Below, in pieces: positions 59,332 through 64,000 of a stretch of DNA of 64,000 nucleotides (position 1 is its first letter; each line of letters opens with the position of its first letter). The DNA is taken from NCBI GenBank assembly GCA_022695795.1, contig MU404062.1, positions 310,001-374,000 on the forward strand, read 5' to 3'. The DNA comes from Biscogniauxia marginata (Eukaryota; Ascomycota; Sordariomycetes; Xylariales; Xylariaceae). The notes beneath the pieces were generated by a model. That model did no database searches. It had not been told where the DNA came from and was given only the letters and a program-made list of their open reading frames with translations. The translations under genes and the position numbers were made by a program.

Positions 59332-59973
59332 ATGCTTTAATAAGATTATATTTTATTTGACAATGATGTTAGTCGGTTGGATTTTATATGGCGAGGGGAG
59401 CTTCTGGCGCAAGATGTCTTATAGTTAGAATACCCCAGAGAAAAATAGTAGTTGTATTTATTACATGTTCACGTTTCTTCGTTTAACAGAATCTTCATAA
59501 TTTGCAAGAGAGTGTGTAGGGAATATCTTGGGTGCATGGATAAGTTGATCTGGAGGTCCAGTAATCCATGCAGTGCTCTTATCTAAGATATCTCTGATCG
59601 AATATGACTAGTAAAGTGCTGGGACTCTCAGATGGTGGTAAATATCTTCGCTATCTCATTATTAAGTTGTGGGTGTGTAGCGATTGCAGAGCTTAGGGAA
59701 CTCACCTAGTGGAATGCATCTATATACGAAGCTTCATAAGACAATATTACGGCTACCCAATTCTGTGAAGCGGCTTCCTGGGCGAGTATTAGTTCCGGTT
59801 GGCAGATATGTACTTGAATTGGAAGTGTTATTATAGATTTGTCGATGTAGCTACATCATGACAGTTAGTCTCATACTGTGTCTTTAGCCATTCAGGTAAT
59901 CTTAAATGGTACATATATTACTATCAATCTTGGCTCTTCAGCTTGGCACGTTCTGTGAATCAGCATATCTTCT
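59332..59973. other. Convergent 3' flanks
   Basis: AT-rich spacer between two convergent genes; nothing else seen. Confidence 0.5.
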
Positions 59974-61642
59974 TCAAATTGTCCGACCTAGCAACGACCC
60001 ACACGTGGCTAGCCCGACGATACATAATATCAGAAATATAATAGAAAATCTAAAAACTTGAGAATCGTACATTACGTCTTCAAGTTTCGAGCGGTTGTTC
60101 TCATTTATATTTGCCGTGGGATGGACTTCAGTAATTGTCACGTTGGTTGGATCCCAAACACACTCCTCTATATCCTGTTGATGACCATCTCGCGGTGGAT
60201 AGTTTTCTGGTTGATAGAGCGAGGATAATCTGGACGAGGTCCATGAAGTTGGTTCCTGATTCCATGAGTTTGTGTCAGAAGGCCTTGAAGCCAGGGGCAA
60301 AGCTGGGGGAGTTGTTTCGCCGCTTTTCCGGTTTCGTGTGGCGTCTATGATTGTTAGAAGACGTCGTATCATCTTGGGGACCTCATACCTTGCTGTGTAC
60401 TAAAGTACGTTTCTACTATTGACATCAGGGGCAGAAGTAGGAGCATCAAAGGGAGTATTTGGCCGAAGCCCCACTCGCTTTCACTGCCAACCATCTGTGG
60501 CGATGAGGCGGCCGCAGATTTGATACTTTGGATTTCGGTAGTCATCCAGAAAAGAGCACCGTATATACGTAGTAGGTGGATAATATCTGACCATAGCACT
60601 TCCACCAAGGTGAAAGCTATGCTCAGGAAAGCCGAATAGATGAGTTTAACAGTCTTCCAATACAGGAAAATTAATCCAGCTCGGACGAAATCAATGAATG
60701 CCACTGTTAACTGAGGTTTCACCCCCGTTCGATATGAGTTGTTCAATATCTGGTCGTATGCCTTTGAACGCCCAATGATGTAATGATGAAGACTATCGAG
60801 GCGCGACAGCGTTGTTAAACGAATACCTCGATGAAATTTTTGAAGACTAGGTATTAGTATCCTGAGCGCGTTGAAGTAGCCGAATATCTGCACGCCGATA
60901 AAAATTACGAAATAATTGCTGGATATGCCAGTATAGTTATCCCACACACATTGAACTGATGGAGCGGGATTGAGTAGAAAGTTTCCGTCACAAACAATAA
61001 CTGTCCCAACCAAAGCCATTATAGAATGGACAGTTATAAGAATAGCACGCCATGTCTTCATGACTTGGTTGTTGAGAACGTAAGGTGGTAGGATACAAAG
61101 TGAGGCTTGATGAATAGTTGAGGAGATAACTCCAAGCATGTAAACGATAAAGAAGTGGTATTGCGTGATAGTGCAGTGTTCAACAAAGCCCACACTAAAT
61201 ATTGACAGACCAGTTATCAGTTGCTGGTCACTGGCGATCAAGACTGCTGGTTCAACTAAGTTCGTTACTATTTTCCCTGTGGCGTTTGCCCTAAAGCAGG
61301 TGTTCAGGAGCTTTCTAAATGGAGTTTTTAATGCCTCATCAAATCGTGTTGATTTGGCTCCCCCTTCGGCCCTAGAGCCGCTATACTCAATGAAAATAAT
61401 CAAGGCAGTGGCCCACACAGATATAAGGAATGCGGTGATAACCTAGGCAATACATAATCAGCAGTCTCTCGCGGTGTTCCAGGCAAGTATACGAACCCCA
61501 TCTCCGGCCTGAAAAGAGTTAATATAAATATATGAAAAGAGCTGGGGGACTCAAAGCTTACAATATCCGAGTCGGCGTTGAAGGTTATGGCACTACAGTT
61601 TGGATGTTTAGAGCAGGATAACATGCTAATAGGCTGATGCAA
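59974..61642 (-). CDS. Fungal multi-pass membrane protein, possibly broken
   Basis: The main exon (about 61442-60389) encodes at least six hydrophobic segments. A 44-bp intron with CTAAC branch (60388-60345) leads in phase to the last exon (60344-59974), which adds a hydrophilic stretch and one more membrane helix. A first exon (61642 or 61624 to 61562) encodes a Cys-rich start ending NADSDI; an intron to 61508 follows, then AGDGVRI, a pattern seen at the N terminus of a fungal membrane-protein family. Between GVRI and the main exon the same frame meets TGA and TAG. Only an unusual donor (GTTCGT) would bypass them. Function unknown. Confidence 0.55.
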
Positions 61643-62886
61643 TAACCAGAGTTTTTATAGAAAATAGAGTGGCCAACAATGATCTAGGTGATCATATGAG
61701 CGAGATGGCCACTCTTCAACTATTTGGAGCATTTAACTAAATTTCGTGGTTACGTCCATTGCAACTTGGGGGCCGGCAGGAATTCGGCTTTAGAATGTAT
61801 CATTGCCGTTTACAAATGAGCTGCTATACGCTCTGTGGGTATCATTCATCCAGCTGAGACAGATGTTACACTGCGTGAGAAAAGGGGTCGTCAGATATTT
61901 TTAGTATATCTGCATAATGCTTATATATTTATGGAGTCGATGGTACACTGCACGCTGAGAATAACCGTAGGTATTTTCAAACATCTACTGAGCTTAGGTT
62001 AACCGCTGGACAGCCTCGAGTCCATTAGTACAGTGGTGCCGACTTATATCTGCACCCTTTTAGATCCTTCAATTCCAACTTTGCCGATCTCAAACTGGAA
62101 GCTAAAGGGGCTAATGTTCTTACTAAGATAGGTACATAACCAGGCATATAGTCGCAATTATGTACATACATTAGCAGGTGTTCCGATCGTCTTACTGGAC
62201 AGCGGCAAGTCCCGGTTGTGACCCTTGCATAAGTCAGTTAGAGCTGAAAGTATTGTGCCGCATTGAGTTGGAACCTGCTTTGATCACGGAGAAGACATAT
62301 TACAGGTTTCCGGGGATTAGTTTTACCATTCTTCGGATTCAGCTCTAGCGTAGGCCTCCCTGTCGATTACCTACCGCCAATAAGCCAAGAGGGAAGAACC
62401 ATTATTACAACTACGTCGAGACTGTAGTTTCATAATTTGTCAGGTACATAACTACACATATCACCAAGTAATATTACGGCAAACGCTGTATGGAAGCTAA
62501 GCCTATGTGCCTGCTAGCACTTGTCAGCATCTCTTCATCAGTAGGCTGCTATCGTAACCGTAGCTGGAAGTGCCTTCTAGCGGCGAGCAGAGTACCCGGA
62601 TAATATGCGATTGATGGAGATTAAAAACACCACTTGTATGTACAAAGACTATCTCATGGGTACCTCAAGAATCTAGCTCTACGATAAACGGTACGAATAT
62701 GACAATTTCACTCAACAATAGATTTGGCAATACTACGCATGACTAACCAGCGGCCTAGGAATACAAAGTTCTTCACAGGGATCAGATAATAGGTATAGAA
62801 ATATATATTAATAACGGGCCACCTCTCTCCTTAGAGACACGACTTCCTGCCAATGCTCTGCAGCGCGGACGATGAAAGGTGGTTGC

Positions 62887-63826
62887 TCAACCCGGCCGCG
62901 GAGTATTTCCATGAACTTCGCTTTGGTGGATACTCCACGGCCGAGCACACGAGAGCAGCGTCATCGGCTCCAGAGATTCGATCTCGTCCAACGTCCTCTT
63001 CGCATCTCCCCGAAGTATATTCCGCAACCCTCTAGTCCTACGAACTCCGCGTTCATCCAGTACTTTGACAGCTAACTCCTGTACAATATTCAAAACGTTA
63101 CTCGTGGTATCGCATATTGTGCCGAGAATGCTATTGCTTGTTGTAGTAGGTAGCTTTCTCAGGTCGCGTCGCTGCTATGGCTTGTCGGCTGCTTTCAACA
63201 GTTTCTTTTTGTTCCCGAAACTATTGATAGACGTCATACCAGGCAGACCGTACTAGAATAAATGAGCCGAGCTCCTCTTTCGATTTTTCCGGATCGGACC
63301 CGTTAATAGTCCTTCTTATCTCTTAAGGCTTTTTTAGCATCGACGAGTTTTTGCTAAGTAACCACTACTAGCCGTTCCTCCAAGGTTGAGAAACTAGGTT
63401 GTCCGATAATAGTCTTTAACAATAGGATATAAAGAAAAAGATGAATGTTTTTCATCTTAAAGCCTAAGTGAATCAAGGCTTTATCTAGGTGCTCTAGTTT
63501 CCAAGGCAAATAGAGTGCAAAGCGTGATGCAGAGATCCGAAAGTTGGTAATAAGGAGTGAAGTATGCTTCCATAAAAAATGGCTCAACTATTATAATACC
63601 GATCTTTTAGCAAGATTGCCCTTACTAAGGCGTGCTCGCAAAACTCTTGAAAACATTCTGGATCAGAGATGTCATACGGCCCAATTCGTTGGATCCGTAA
63701 GAAGCTCGTTCCATCGAGAATTTCTTCAAGCTTATATGTTATTCCCGCTTTGCAAAGATAATGTAGGTAGTCCTCGTCGAATAAGCCAACAAATATATAA
63801 AATTTGTGGCTGAACGAACAAATCAT
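62887..63826 (-). pseudogene. Fragmented coding relic, unknown
   Basis: Three minus-strand open pieces follow one another: 63826-63584, 63587-63354 and 63093-62887. They have protein-like composition (for example LYLPWKLEHLDKALIHLGF and VQELAVKVLDERGVRR) but lie in shifting frames, with TAG/TAA stops between them. Frame can be extended past some stops by assuming C-to-T change. This looks like a RIP-decayed mobile-element or host gene. I recognise no domain. Confidence 0.35.
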
Positions 63827-63935
63827 AACTTTGTTATCGATCCTAGTAATTAAGTATTTATTAGCTTTTTTTATATATATAATTAATCGCTTCGTTACGA
63901 GAGTTACCCCATTACCGGTATTACTTATTAGCTAG

Positions 63936-63964
63936 CTGTCACGTGACAGGGGGCTTGCAGCCCC
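63936..63964. repeat. Back-to-back palindromes with CACGTG core
   Basis: CTGTCACGTGACAG (63936-63949) is a perfect 14-bp palindrome. It is followed at once by GGGGCT-TGC-AGCCCC (63950-63964). A TGTCACGTGAC start could be the edge of an LTR cut by the window end; CACGTG also occurs in the LTR at 11638-11645. Confidence 0.5.
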
Positions 63965-64000
63965 ACACACACATAGATAAGGCTATTCTCCACTGTTAGA

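Larger units (their letters stand above)
61643..64000. other. Right edge, decayed repeat-like DNA
   Basis: No intact gene. Fragmented minus-strand frames at 62887-63826 and palindromes near 63936-63964 suggest transposon remains; both are listed separately. 61643-62840 holds nothing I can name. Confidence 0.45.

Overview
This window is nuclear DNA of a filamentous ascomycete, probably a Sordariomycete. The evidence is short GT-AG introns with CTAAC/CTGAT-type branch points in most genes, fungus-restricted gene families (class-2 plasma-membrane proton ATPase, family-5 cutinase, Cti6-type PHD protein, fungal SDR), long gene-poor intergenic spaces with TACC/GGTA microsatellites, and a retrotransposon carrying the C-to-T/G-to-A decay typical of repeat-induced point mutation (RIP). 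There is no sign of bacterial or organellar DNA.

Layout. Positions 1-6895 hold no gene I can defend, only a possible gene relic near 3.9-4.35 kb. A seven-exon plasma-membrane H+-ATPase lies on the minus strand (6896-10523). A complete Ty3/gypsy chromovirus with two 414-bp LTRs and a 5-bp target duplication fills 11600-19108; it is dead by RIP. About 1.1 kb beyond it is a secreted cutinase-family esterase (20216-21327). Mixed non-coding DNA with decayed repeats runs to a mitochondrially targeted SDR, probably D-arabinitol 2-dehydrogenase (23965-25393, minus).

The centre is a conserved-looking housekeeping block: a 1587-residue disordered protein (29062-34113, minus), an unrecognised protein with a Cys-x-x-Cys motif and basic coiled coil (36033-37952, minus), a Cti6-like PHD-finger protein (40306-42454, plus) and a GC-rich Mtg1-type mitochondrial GTPase (43568-44803, minus).

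The right third is more accessory: a type I membrane protein with unresolved N terminus (46398-47148, minus), a type II glycosyltransferase of the fringe/GT31 kind (48321-49790, plus), a BTB/POZ protein (51218-52295, plus), an NTF2/SnoaL-like pathogen-related protein (52883-54028, minus), an incomplete unknown gene (57763-58314, minus), a possible tubby-like protein (58474-59331, plus) and a multi-pass membrane protein with doubtful integrity (59974-61642, minus). The last 2.3 kb looks like decayed repeat DNA.

The genes do not form one pathway or an obvious biosynthetic cluster. The most unusual signals are inside the retrotransposon (a convergent third reading frame, a long extra segment between the Gag zinc knuckle and the protease, and a RIP gradient across the LTRs) and in the cutinase (a helical insertion between catalytic Asp and His, and a GC-AG intron that splits the catalytic Ser codon). 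All splice sites were placed by eye; no database search was run.
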